From positions 1-6,166 of the forward strand of contig NZ_JBGSXS010000356.1 of the NCBI RefSeq assembly GCF_041751335.1: a DNA stretch of 6,166 bases. Direction: 5' to 3'. Both the position numbers and the translations under genes were made by a program. This DNA comes from Aquiflexum sp041751335. Its GTDB lineage: Bacteria > Bacteroidota > Bacteroidia > Cytophagales > Cyclobacteriaceae. A model generated the notes under the pieces. It saw only the letters and a program-made list of their open reading frames with translations. It had not been told where the DNA came from and did no database searches. Below are positions 1 through 6,166 of this stretch, in pieces; the stretch's first letter is position 1, and each line of letters begins with the position of its first letter.

Positions 1-177
1 GAACCTTACATACATACCACTCAGGGCGCCATTTGCATTGTCTTCGCTCACCCAAAATCCCGCAACCGTAATAGAACTTATCGGAGTGAGTTCAAGTTGT
101 TCTGAACAGGAATTGGACAATAAAATCCCTGTAAATAACAGTCCGAATAATCTTATTTGATTCAAATATTTTTTCAT
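1..177 (-). CDS. SusD/RagB-family outer-membrane lipoprotein, N-terminal part (truncated by window edge)
   Basis: This is the first 59 codons of a gene reading leftwards from ATG at 177-175 and running off the window at base 1. The protein begins MKKYLNQIRLFGLLFTGILL and then SNSC, a lipoprotein signal peptide with the acylated cysteine at residue 24. The -3 to -1 residues (S-N-S) fit the relaxed Bacteroidota lipobox. After the cysteine come LELTP, then GFWVSEDNANGALSGMY, which resembles the start of SusD/RagB proteins, where a proline-containing stretch leads into the first TPR-like helix. SusD proteins sit on the cell surface, bind glycan and form a lid over the SusC barrel. The start lies only 12 bp after the stop of the susC-like gene on the same strand, which is the standard susC-susD order, so the two are one operon. 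Family assignment rests on the short N-terminus plus context. The substrate cannot be inferred. Confidence 0.9.
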   Translation of the reverse strand, partial: MKKYLNQIRLFGLLFTGILLSNSCSEQLELTPISSITVAGFWVSEDNANGALSGMYVRF

Positions 178-189
178 GATTTCCAATGA

Positions 190-3100
190 TTAGAAGTTGA
201 TATTAACACCTAGGAAGAAACTTCTTGGTATAGGATAGCGGCCTGCATCCGTACCTCCCTCTTCTGGATTCAACCCTGTGTATTTGGTAAAATAATACAA
301 GTTAGACCCGGTGAAGTTGACCCTTACTGCTGGGATTTTAAGCGGCCTGAGCACACTTTGGGGAATGTTATAAGCCAAGGTCAGTTCTCTGATGGCCAAA
401 TAATCCCCCCTTTCGTAGAAAAAGGTGCTGCCCCTGAATGAATTGTTCTGTGCCAATTGATCCGCCCACATATATCTTGGGAAAGGTGTTTGGTCTCCCT
501 GATTCTGCCAAGAGCGGGTAGTTTCCTGAAGAATACCTATATCTCCTTGGTATTGCCCATTGAACCTTGCCCTTGTTTCATGGTAAATGGTGTGTCCGAG
601 TGCAAAATCTGTCCTGACCGTCAAGGTGAACCTTTTGTAATTGAAAGTATTATGGAATCCTCCGGTCCATCTAGGGAAAATATTACCTGAATAAACCCTA
701 TCACGGCTATCGATAGTGTCATTCCTGTCCAAATCAGCCCATCTCACATCACCTCCGTATTTTGATTTATCAGTACCAGGTACCAAAAGGTCAAGCGGAC
801 CGCCCAAGGCTTCCTCATCCGTGGCATATACCCCCTGGTATTGATATGCAAACATATCTCCCAATCTGCCTCCTTCCTGAAGGCCACCTTTCCAAACATA
901 TTGGCCCAGAGCAGGATCATAAACAAAGACTCCACCGATACGGTTGTTTTCATTGTCATTTTCAGGAAGCTTCATTACGGTATTGATATTGTATGCAGCT
1001 ACCACACTTGTATTCCAAGAGAAATCCTTTTTTTGAATTATAGTGGCTCCCAACTCCAATTCTACCCCTTCGTTTCTCAAAGATCCCAAATTGGTTAGGA
1101 TGGAAGAGAATCCCGTTGATTGGGGCAATTCCAGATTGGTCAAAAGGTCATCCGTATCCCTGATGTAATAATCCAATGTTAAATTAATCTTGTTCTTAAA
1201 CAGACCCATATCTGCTCCGAAGTTCAAAGTTTTTGACCTTTCCCAGCGTAAATCCTGATTGGCCATCCTATTGTTCTGAATGGCAGCTAGATCATTGTAC
1301 CTCGCTCCTACTGAATACAATCCCTGGGCATGGAAATCTGTGAGGTTTCCTATATTTCCATTGACCCCATAACTGGCTCTCAGTTTTAAAGAGGAAATAC
1401 TTGAAGGGACATTGGTCCAGAAACTCTCTCTGTGAAGATTCCAACCTGCCGATATTCCCGGAAAGAATCCCCAATAATTATTGGATCCCAAATTGGAAGC
1501 TCCGTCATACCGTGCAGATAGGGAGAAAAGATATTTTCTGTCAAAGTCATAAGTTACCCTGCCAAAATACCCCAAGATCAATTGCTGTGAATGGGAACTG
1601 GAAACAGCAGTCGGTTCCGCTGAGGCATTTAAAGTCGGGATTAAATCCGATGCTGCACCCCTGCCTGAGGCACTTGCTGAATAATTCTGCCTGTCAAAAT
1701 AAGCGAAACCTGCCTTTGCCTGAAAATTATGGAGGTCCAATGACTTATTGTAGGTAAAGACCCCATCAAACTGCTTTTGCCAAAACAGGGAATTCGAAAA
1801 GGAAGCAGGGCGTGCATCCACAAATTGCGTTGGCGTATTGAAGTAGGATTGTAGGAAGGAATTTTCGGTACCTTGGACAAAATAAACAGAACCTATGGGC
1901 TCAAATGTCAGATTCGGCAATATTTCCCAAACTCCTCCTACAGACATAGTCAGTCTGTTGGTAGCATTGAAAGCCTCTGACCTGTTCAGATGATATACAG
2001 GGTTGCCCATACTTCTGTTTTGACCGGGAGCCAAGGTGCCGTCTTCATAGTTGAATTTGGCTGTTGGAGCCAAACCCAAGGACCTTTGGAAAATCTGGTT
2101 TTCACTAAAAACCTGGGTATTGGAAGAATTGGTAAAATTCAATCGACCATAAACCGACAATTTGTTGTTTACCTCGACATCTCCGTTCATTCTGACAGTA
2201 AATCTTTTGAAATCCGTATTGATGGCAACCCCTTCATTGGAGAGGTAGCCAATGCCCATATCGAACCTTGCCTTTTCAGAGCCACCGGATACCTGTACGT
2301 AGTGGTTATGGGTAATGGCCTGTCTGAAAAGAACTGATTGCCAGTCTACCTCATCAAATATGATGGTTTTGGTAGGGTCGGCAGGATCGATCATGGACTG
2401 CCAGCCTTCGTTCAATTTATGCTCATTTTCAGGAGTCAGATATTGAGGTGTAAATGCCGTATTGTTGGTAAGGTTATTTCCCACTCCAAATCCGTTTGCC
2501 TGATTTAATCTGAAGAGGTGGCTTGGGGTTTTCTCAGCTAGCCGTAAAATCCCCATTCTATTGAAATAAATATAATCCCTTGCGGATCCCATTTCATATT
2601 GGTTCCACTGTTCGGCCATACCAACATTGTACCTATAGGTAACAGAGGTTTTACCTGCTTTACCTGTTTTTGTGGTAATGATAACTACCCCATTGGAACC
2701 TCTGGCACCATATATAGCTGTAGCAGCTGCATCTTTCAAAACCTGGAAAGTTTCAATATCATCAGGGTTGATATCATTCATGTTATTTCTAATTACCCCA
2801 TCAATTATATAAAGCGGTTCCGCACCATTTGGATTGTTGATGGATGTACCCCCTCTTACAATTACCCTTGGTGCAGCCCCGGGTTGACCTGTGGTAGTCT
2901 GGACCCTTACTCCTGCAACTGTTCCCTGCATGGCTGATGCAGCATTTGGGAAAGGGATGTTTTCTAGAATTCTGTTGTCCACTTTGGATACCGATGAAGT
3001 AAGGGTTTCCCTGGATTGCTCACCAAATCCGATCACGAGTACCTCGTCCAAATTTTGCGAATCCAGTTTCATCTCCACATTCAAAGTCGATTGGTTTCCT

Positions 3101-3366
3101 ACAAGGGCTTCATATGAAGTGTATCCTATAAAAGTAAACCTCAGCCTACTTCCCACATTGACATCAATGGAATACTCCCCATCAATATCTGTCACTGTTC
3201 CTATATTGGCACCTATCACCAATATGTTTACACCGGGAATACTCTCCCCTGTGTTTGCATCAGTTACTCTTCCACTGATCTGTCTTTCTGCCTGAGCAAA
3301 TCCCAAATGGACTATCCCGAGCAAAAGCAGAAGCATCAAGTAACTTTTAAAGTCGATTTTCTTCAT
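190..3366 (-). CDS. SusC/RagA-family TonB-linked outer-membrane transporter
   Basis: This is a complete 1058-residue protein, a normal length for the family, that imports glycan fragments (or other large nutrients) across the outer membrane using TonB energy. In order it has: signal peptide MKKIDFKSYLMLLLLLGIVH with cleavage near FAQA (residue 24 or 26); a CarboxypepD_reg-like domain at about 29-103 (ISGRVTD, IPGVNI, DIDGEYSI); the family link LDEVLVIGFG at 107-115; a plug domain at about 118-235 with PLYIIDGV (184-191) and VLKDAAATAIYGARGSNGVV (209-228); then a large beta-barrel ending in FFLGVNINF with a terminal phenylalanine. A D-rich segment near the C-terminal third (DLDRNDTIDSRDR) is the usual SusC calcium-like loop. 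No STN domain precedes the carboxypeptidase-like domain. I chose ATG at 3366-3364 because it starts a perfect signal peptide; the frame can be extended to a TTG at 3426, but that adds 20 polar residues before the MKK. The susD-like gene follows after 12 bp. Substrate unknown. Confidence 0.97.
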   Translation of the reverse strand: MKKIDFKSYLMLLLLLGIVHLGFAQAERQISGRVTDANTGESIPGVNILVIGANIGTVTDIDGEYSIDVNVGSRLRFTFIGYTSYEALVGNQSTLNVEMKLDSQNLDEVLVIGFGEQSRETLTSSVSKVDNRILENIPFPNAASAMQGTVAGVRVQTTTGQPGAAPRVIVRGGTSINNPNGAEPLYIIDGVIRNNMNDINPDDIETFQVLKDAAATAIYGARGSNGVVIITTKTGKAGKTSVTYRYNVGMAEQWNQYEMGSARDYIYFNRMGILRLAEKTPSHLFRLNQANGFGVGNNLTNNTAFTPQYLTPENEHKLNEGWQSMIDPADPTKTIIFDEVDWQSVLFRQAITHNHYVQVSGGSEKARFDMGIGYLSNEGVAINTDFKRFTVRMNGDVEVNNKLSVYGRLNFTNSSNTQVFSENQIFQRSLGLAPTAKFNYEDGTLAPGQNRSMGNPVYHLNRSEAFNATNRLTMSVGGVWEILPNLTFEPIGSVYFVQGTENSFLQSYFNTPTQFVDARPASFSNSLFWQKQFDGVFTYNKSLDLHNFQAKAGFAYFDRQNYSASASGRGAASDLIPTLNASAEPTAVSSSHSQQLILGYFGRVTYDFDRKYLFSLSARYDGASNLGSNNYWGFFPGISAGWNLHRESFWTNVPSSISSLKLRASYGVNGNIGNLTDFHAQGLYSVGARYNDLAAIQNNRMANQDLRWERSKTLNFGADMGLFKNKINLTLDYYIRDTDDLLTNLELPQSTGFSSILTNLGSLRNEGVELELGATIIQKKDFSWNTSVVAAYNINTVMKLPENDNENNRIGGVFVYDPALGQYVWKGGLQEGGRLGDMFAYQYQGVYATDEEALGGPLDLLVPGTDKSKYGGDVRWADLDRNDTIDSRDRVYSGNIFPRWTGGFHNTFNYKRFTLTVRTDFALGHTIYHETRARFNGQYQGDIGILQETTRSWQNQGDQTPFPRYMWADQLAQNNSFRGSTFFYERGDYLAIRELTLAYNIPQSVLRPLKIPAVRVNFTGSNLYYFTKYTGLNPEEGGTDAGRYPIPRSFFLGVNINF

Positions 3367-3448
3367 ACTTTTAAGGTTTAAATTTTTGTTGTTTTTTGGG
3401 TTTGGGCTACTTGCAACAGCTTGCAATTTTGGCCCTTCAAAATCTTTC

Positions 3449-3456
3449 CAAAACTA
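3449..3456 (-). promoter_or_regulatory. Candidate -7 promoter box for the susC-susD operon
   Basis: Read on the minus strand this is TAGTTTTG, an exact match to the Bacteroidota -7 consensus TAnnTTTG. It lies 82 bases upstream of the susC ATG, which would give a leader of about 75 nt. No good -33 TTTG/TTG box stands at the usual distance, as expected for a promoter that needs an activator, but an 8-base match may also occur by chance. It overlaps the 8-bp palindrome AACTAGTT (3452-3459). Confidence 0.35.
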
Positions 3457-3481
3457 GTTCCATGATCTTTGGCAGGGGGGA

Positions 3482-3499
3482 TTCAAAAGTCCATTTGAA
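3482..3499. promoter_or_regulatory. Short inverted repeat, possible operator upstream of susC
   Basis: TTCAAA and TTTGAA form a perfect 6-bp dyad around a 6-base spacer (3482-3487 and 3494-3499). It lies about 25 bp upstream of the candidate susC -7 box, the position expected for an activator site. The arms are AT-rich and short, so chance is a real alternative. It is not a terminator: there is no GC-rich stem and no T-run. Confidence 0.25.
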
Positions 3500-3560
3500 G
3501 GATTCCAATCGTCTGTAGGGTGAAAAATTGTCCGTAAATTGGTATCCATTCGTCCAAATC

Positions 3561-3582
3561 ATGAAATATTCCCGGATTTCAT
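3561..3582. promoter_or_regulatory. 7-bp inverted repeat, possible operator between the divergent promoters
   Basis: ATGAAAT (3561-3567) and ATTTCAT (3576-3582) are perfect inverted copies around the 8-base spacer ATTCCCGG. Flanking ATCAT (3558-3562) and ATGAT (3585-3589) add weaker outer symmetry. The dyad sits about 22 bp upstream of the candidate -7 box of the sensor gene, where a -33 box would fall, so a bound regulator could affect that promoter. Function is inferred from position and symmetry only. Confidence 0.3.
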
Positions 3583-3604
3583 CAATGATGACGGAGGGAT
3601 AGAT

Positions 3605-3612
3605 TAATTTTG
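3605..3612 (+). promoter_or_regulatory. Candidate -7 promoter box for the sensor gene
   Basis: TAATTTTG matches the Bacteroidota consensus TAnnTTTG exactly. It lies 55 bases upstream of the proposed GTG start at 3668, giving an expected leader of about 45-50 nt. No clear -33 TTTG is seen at the right spacing. A near miss, ATATTTTG at 3687-3694, lies inside the predicted signal-peptide codons and is less likely. Confidence 0.35.
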
Positions 3613-3667
3613 AATGGATTAAAACCCTCCATAATAATTCGATGCCAAACTTCTAAAATGCCAAATA

Positions 3668-6166
3668 GTGTTCCGAATACTGATATATATTTTGCTTAGC
3701 TGTTTACCTTCCCATATGGTTAGGGGCCAAAAGGCCGCCCTTCCATTGGCCGAATCATCCTCTCACCTGTACAAATTCAGCCAATACAGCAGTAAGGATG
3801 GCCTTCCCCAAAATTCAGTCCTCGCAATTCTACAGGACAGAACGGGGTTTATCTGGTTGGGAACAGATGACGGGCTTGCACGATTTGACGGTTACCAATT
3901 TGAGGTGTACAGACATGAACCGGAAAACCCCAACAGTCTGAACAATAATGTCATCAGGGCTTTACTTGCTGATCCTTTTGACAATATCTGGATTGGAACA
4001 GAAGGTGGTGGCATCAATATTTTAAATCCCCGTTTAGGAAGATTCTTTCCCCTTGACCTAAAAGATGGTAAAGGTCAAAAACCGATTTTTGGCAAAATTT
4101 CAGCTCTTTGTATGGATAGTGATCACAATTTCTGGGTAGGAACCAATGGGGGTGGTGTTTACAAAATCTCAGGTTTCCAGGAGATTAAAGAACCATTGGG
4201 ATCCCCGTCCTATCATGAAGCACTTTCTGCTGTTCAGATTACCAAAGAAAATTCCTTTTTGGAAGATGATAAAATCTGGAGCATTTATGAAGACCAAAAC
4301 AAAAACATTTGGATTGGTACTTTGGAAGGAGGTGCCTACCTCCTGGAAAAAGGAAAAGGAAACCCCCAGGCTGTCCCAATCCATCATCAAGGAAAAAAAA
4401 TACAATCGATCAAAAGTTTCTTTGAAGATTCAAAAGGGGATTTTTGGATCGGTACAGAGAAAAGCGGGCTTTTCAGAAAAAAAAGCCGGGAAAAAAATTT
4501 CAAATTGTTCAACTTACCTGAACAACGTAGAGATTTCCAGCAACCTGAATTGAACATCACGGGTTTTTGGGAAGACAGGCTTTCCAATCTTTGGATAGGA
4601 ACTCTAGGCAGGGGACTTTTTGTACTGAACCAAGAACTTGGTCAGGTTTCGCATTTTGAAGACGACCCTTCTGACCCTTACAGCCTAAACGGAAATTCAG
4701 TTTATACACTTTTTGAGGACCATTCGGGCAATATCTGGCTAGGTATGTATTCGGGAGAAGGGTTGAACAAAACCAATCCAAACCAACAGCACTTTGAACA
4801 TTTCAGGTACGACCCTGCCTTACAAAAAGGACTTTCGGGTAAAATGGTAAAATCAATCCTGAAAGATGCAGATGAAAACCTATGGATTGGCCTGTTTAAT
4901 GGCGGGCTAAATGTATTGCCCAAAAATGAAACCCGGTTCAATTACTATACCGCCGGTGAAGGCCTTACCCTCAGCCATAACCATGTTCAGGTCATCTATC
5001 AGGCCCGGGATAAAAAAGTATGGATAGGAACAGACGGTGGTGGCATCAATATTTATGATCCCAAAACCAAAAAATTCCAAAATTTCAGCCATGATCCCAA
5101 CAACCCCAATTCACTCAGCAAAAACGAAGTATGGTCTATTGTCGAAGATAGAGACAGCAATCTTTGGATAGGAACAGCCAATGGAGGAGGATTAAACAAA
5201 TTTAACCCATTCACAAGTGAATTCACCCATTATTTTCATCAACCAAATAATCCTCAAAGTCTGCTTTTTGATGATGTCAGGGCCCTTTTGGTTGATTCCA
5301 AAAACAACCTATGGATAGGAACCTATGGAGGTGGGTTAAGCAAAATGGACTTGGATAACGGTACATTTAAGCATTTTAGAAAAAACCAAAACTCAAAATC
5401 AGGCCTCAGTCATGGAATGATTACTGCCCTGATGGAAGATAAAGCAGGTTACATTTGGATAGGAACTTTTGGAGGTGGTCTCAACCGCCTTAATCCTTTG
5501 GATGAATCAATTGTTCAATTCAGGGAAAAAGACGGATTACCCAGTGACATCATCAAAGCAATATTAGAGGATAACAGTGGTCAACTTTGGATAAGTACGG
5601 TAAATGGGCTATCCGTTATGGATAAAAACAGTTTTAATTTCAAAAACTATACCGAGGAAGACGGACTGCAATCCGATGAGTTTAATTTGGGTTCTGCTTT
5701 CAAGGATGTGGAAGGGAGATTGTATTTTGGGGGAACCAATGGCTTCAATGCCTTTTATCCGGAACGGATTGCACCCAATTCTTTACCCAAAGCTCCAGTC
5801 CTCACCCAACTGAAGGTACTCAATGAAATTGTCCTTCCCGAAAAACCAATATTGGGAAAAGTGCTTTTGGAAAAAAACATCAGTTATGTTGATGAACTGA
5901 AATTGAAACCTTTCCATAACAGTTTTGAAGTTGTGTTTTCTGCCTTTGAATATTCCTCCCAGGAAAAGATACGGTTTGCATATCGGCTCGAAGGATACGA
6001 TAAAGATTGGATCATTACTGATTCCAAAAGGAGGTTTTCCAATTATGCCAACTTACCGGCGGGCAACTATGAATTGAAAATCAGGGCGTTTTATGAGAAT
6101 GATATAGATTTTTCGGAGACGAGCAGCATCCGAATAACCGTCTTACCGCCCTGGTACAAAACAAAT
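3668..6166 (+). CDS. Two-component sensor with 14 Reg_prop blades and Y_Y_Y domain, probable hybrid histidine kinase (3' end outside window)
   Basis: An open frame of 833 codons runs to the window edge with no stop. From GTG at 3668 it gives signal peptide MFRILIYILLSCL, with likely cleavage near VRG/Q (residue 20). The first-strand motif FSQYSSKDGLPQNSV (37-51) follows, then 14 Reg_prop blade motifs of the type [IL]WIGTxGGG at residues 62, 107, 155, 214, 259, 308, 356, 405, 451, 499, 548, 596, 640 and 685, about 44-49 residues apart except 59 between blades 3 and 4. Fourteen blades make two seven-bladed propellers. A Y_Y_Y domain follows at about 750-830 (FAYRLEGYDKDW, NLPAGNYELKIRA), ending at PPWYK, which normally leads straight into a membrane helix. 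In PUL regulators of this design a histidine kinase, a receiver and an AraC-type DNA-binding domain come next; those parts are inferred and not in the window. It is divergent from the susC-susD operon, its likely target. A kinase without receiver, or a LuxR-type protein, remains possible. The next in-frame ATG (3716, residue 17) would destroy the signal peptide. Confidence 0.9.
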   Translation, partial: MFRILIYILLSCLPSHMVRGQKAALPLAESSSHLYKFSQYSSKDGLPQNSVLAILQDRTGFIWLGTDDGLARFDGYQFEVYRHEPENPNSLNNNVIRALLADPFDNIWIGTEGGGINILNPRLGRFFPLDLKDGKGQKPIFGKISALCMDSDHNFWVGTNGGGVYKISGFQEIKEPLGSPSYHEALSAVQITKENSFLEDDKIWSIYEDQNKNIWIGTLEGGAYLLEKGKGNPQAVPIHHQGKKIQSIKSFFEDSKGDFWIGTEKSGLFRKKSREKNFKLFNLPEQRRDFQQPELNITGFWEDRLSNLWIGTLGRGLFVLNQELGQVSHFEDDPSDPYSLNGNSVYTLFEDHSGNIWLGMYSGEGLNKTNPNQQHFEHFRYDPALQKGLSGKMVKSILKDADENLWIGLFNGGLNVLPKNETRFNYYTAGEGLTLSHNHVQVIYQARDKKVWIGTDGGGINIYDPKTKKFQNFSHDPNNPNSLSKNEVWSIVEDRDSNLWIGTANGGGLNKFNPFTSEFTHYFHQPNNPQSLLFDDVRALLVDSKNNLWIGTYGGGLSKMDLDNGTFKHFRKNQNSKSGLSHGMITALMEDKAGYIWIGTFGGGLNRLNPLDESIVQFREKDGLPSDIIKAILEDNSGQLWISTVNGLSVMDKNSFNFKNYTEEDGLQSDEFNLGSAFKDVEGRLYFGGTNGFNAFYPERIAPNSLPKAPVLTQLKVLNEIVLPEKPILGKVLLEKNISYVDELKLKPFHNSFEVVFSAFEYSSQEKIRFAYRLEGYDKDWIITDSKRRFSNYANLPAGNYELKIRAFYENDIDFSETSSIRITVLPPWYKTN
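3989..4022 (+). repeat. Propeller-blade repeat, copy in blade 2
   Basis: This 34-base stretch, encoding WIGTEGGGINI, matches 5021-5054 in blade 9 at 32 of 34 bases by hand alignment. The copies lie 1032 bp (344 codons) apart, which is seven blades, so the same blade of each propeller is matched. It is an internal coding repeat, not a mobile or regulatory one. Confidence 0.75.
5021..5054 (+). repeat. Propeller-blade repeat, copy in blade 9
   Basis: This is the second copy of the blade-2 stretch, encoding WIGTDGGGINI, with differences at the sixth and fifteenth bases. The seven-blade spacing fits origin of the two propellers by duplication, or later conversion between them. Confidence 0.75.

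Larger units (their letters stand above)
3367..3667. other. Divergent intergenic region between the susC-like operon and the sensor gene
   Basis: These 301 bp separate two divergently read genes and must hold both promoters. No convincing coding sequence or RNA gene is visible. The region contains one candidate Bacteroidota -7 box in each direction, two short inverted repeats (3482-3499 and 3561-3582), a G-run at 3475-3480, and an 11-12 base near-direct repeat (TTTGAAGGATT at 3494-3504, TTTGAATGGATT at 3609-3620). The plus-strand frame of the sensor is open only from 3638, after a TAA at 3635-3637, so the sensor cannot start further upstream. In PULs of this design the divergent sensor usually binds in such a spacer; that role is inferred here. 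Confidence 0.7.

Noticed and set aside
457..3295. Several plus-strand open frames of 60-134 codons opposite the susC-like gene
   Set aside because: They lie antisense to a complete, well-conserved gene, carry no recognisable domains and have unnatural composition; they are shadows of the real frame.
3471..3481. G-run as part of a terminator or structured RNA
   Set aside because: There is no matching C-rich partner nearby to form a stem and no following T-run on either strand.
3687..3694. ATATTTTG as a -7 promoter box
   Set aside because: It misses the TA of TAnnTTTG and lies inside the predicted signal-peptide codons; TAATTTTG at 3605-3612 is the better match and position.
3658..3699. Start of the sensor at ATG 3658
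   Set aside because: As written this frame stops at TAG 3697-3699 after 13 residues (MPNSVPNTDIYFA), so it cannot be the sensor start unless there is a one-base error; kept only as a finding.
3851..5730. Repeated TGGAT(A/T)GGAAC units suggestive of a tandem repeat or array
   Set aside because: They recur every 130-180 bp in frame and encode the WIGT blade motif, so they are coding repeats of a propeller, not a CRISPR or satellite array.
4146..5813. Open frames of 61-135 codons on both strands within the sensor gene
   Set aside because: The uninterrupted sensor frame with regularly spaced W-I-G-T motifs explains this region; the others are shadow frames, rich in Lys/Ser/Phe with no motifs.

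Overview
The window suggests a member of the Bacteroidota, probably a polysaccharide-degrading or otherwise glycan-scavenging one. The evidence is a SusC/RagA-type TonB-linked outer-membrane transporter followed directly by a SusD/RagB-type lipoprotein, plus a divergent sensor gene built of Reg_prop beta-propeller blades and a Y_Y_Y (triple tyrosine) domain. Both are hallmarks of that phylum. Base composition is moderate (roughly 40% GC by eye) and similar across the window. No mobile element, RNA gene, CRISPR array or foreign-looking block was seen. Genus cannot be decided from this sequence.

Layout: (i) 177-1, minus strand: the first 59 codons of a SusD-like lipoprotein, cut by the window edge. 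(ii) 3366-190, minus strand: a complete SusC-like transporter of 1058 residues, 12 bp upstream of susD and clearly co-transcribed with it. (iii) 3367-3667: a 301-bp divergent intergenic region with two candidate Bacteroidota -7 boxes (one per direction) and two short inverted repeats that may be operators. (iv) 3668-6166, plus strand: the periplasmic sensor half of a large regulator, open to the window edge at 833 codons, with a signal peptide, 14 propeller blades (two seven-bladed propellers) and the Y_Y_Y domain. Its membrane-spanning and signalling domains lie beyond the window.

How it works together (inference from known families): the window is the regulatory and import core of a polysaccharide utilisation locus (PUL). 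The sensor probably binds a breakdown product in the periplasm and switches on the divergent susC-susD operon. SusD captures glycan at the cell surface and SusC imports it using TonB energy. No enzyme gene is visible, so the substrate cannot be named. SusC lacks an N-terminal STN signalling domain, which agrees with control by the sensor rather than by a sigma/anti-sigma pair.

The locus is of a well-known type. The points most worth a second look are the sensor's unusual start (GTG, or a possible one-base indel next to an ATG), the intergenic dyads, and degenerate blade motifs at the join of the two propellers.
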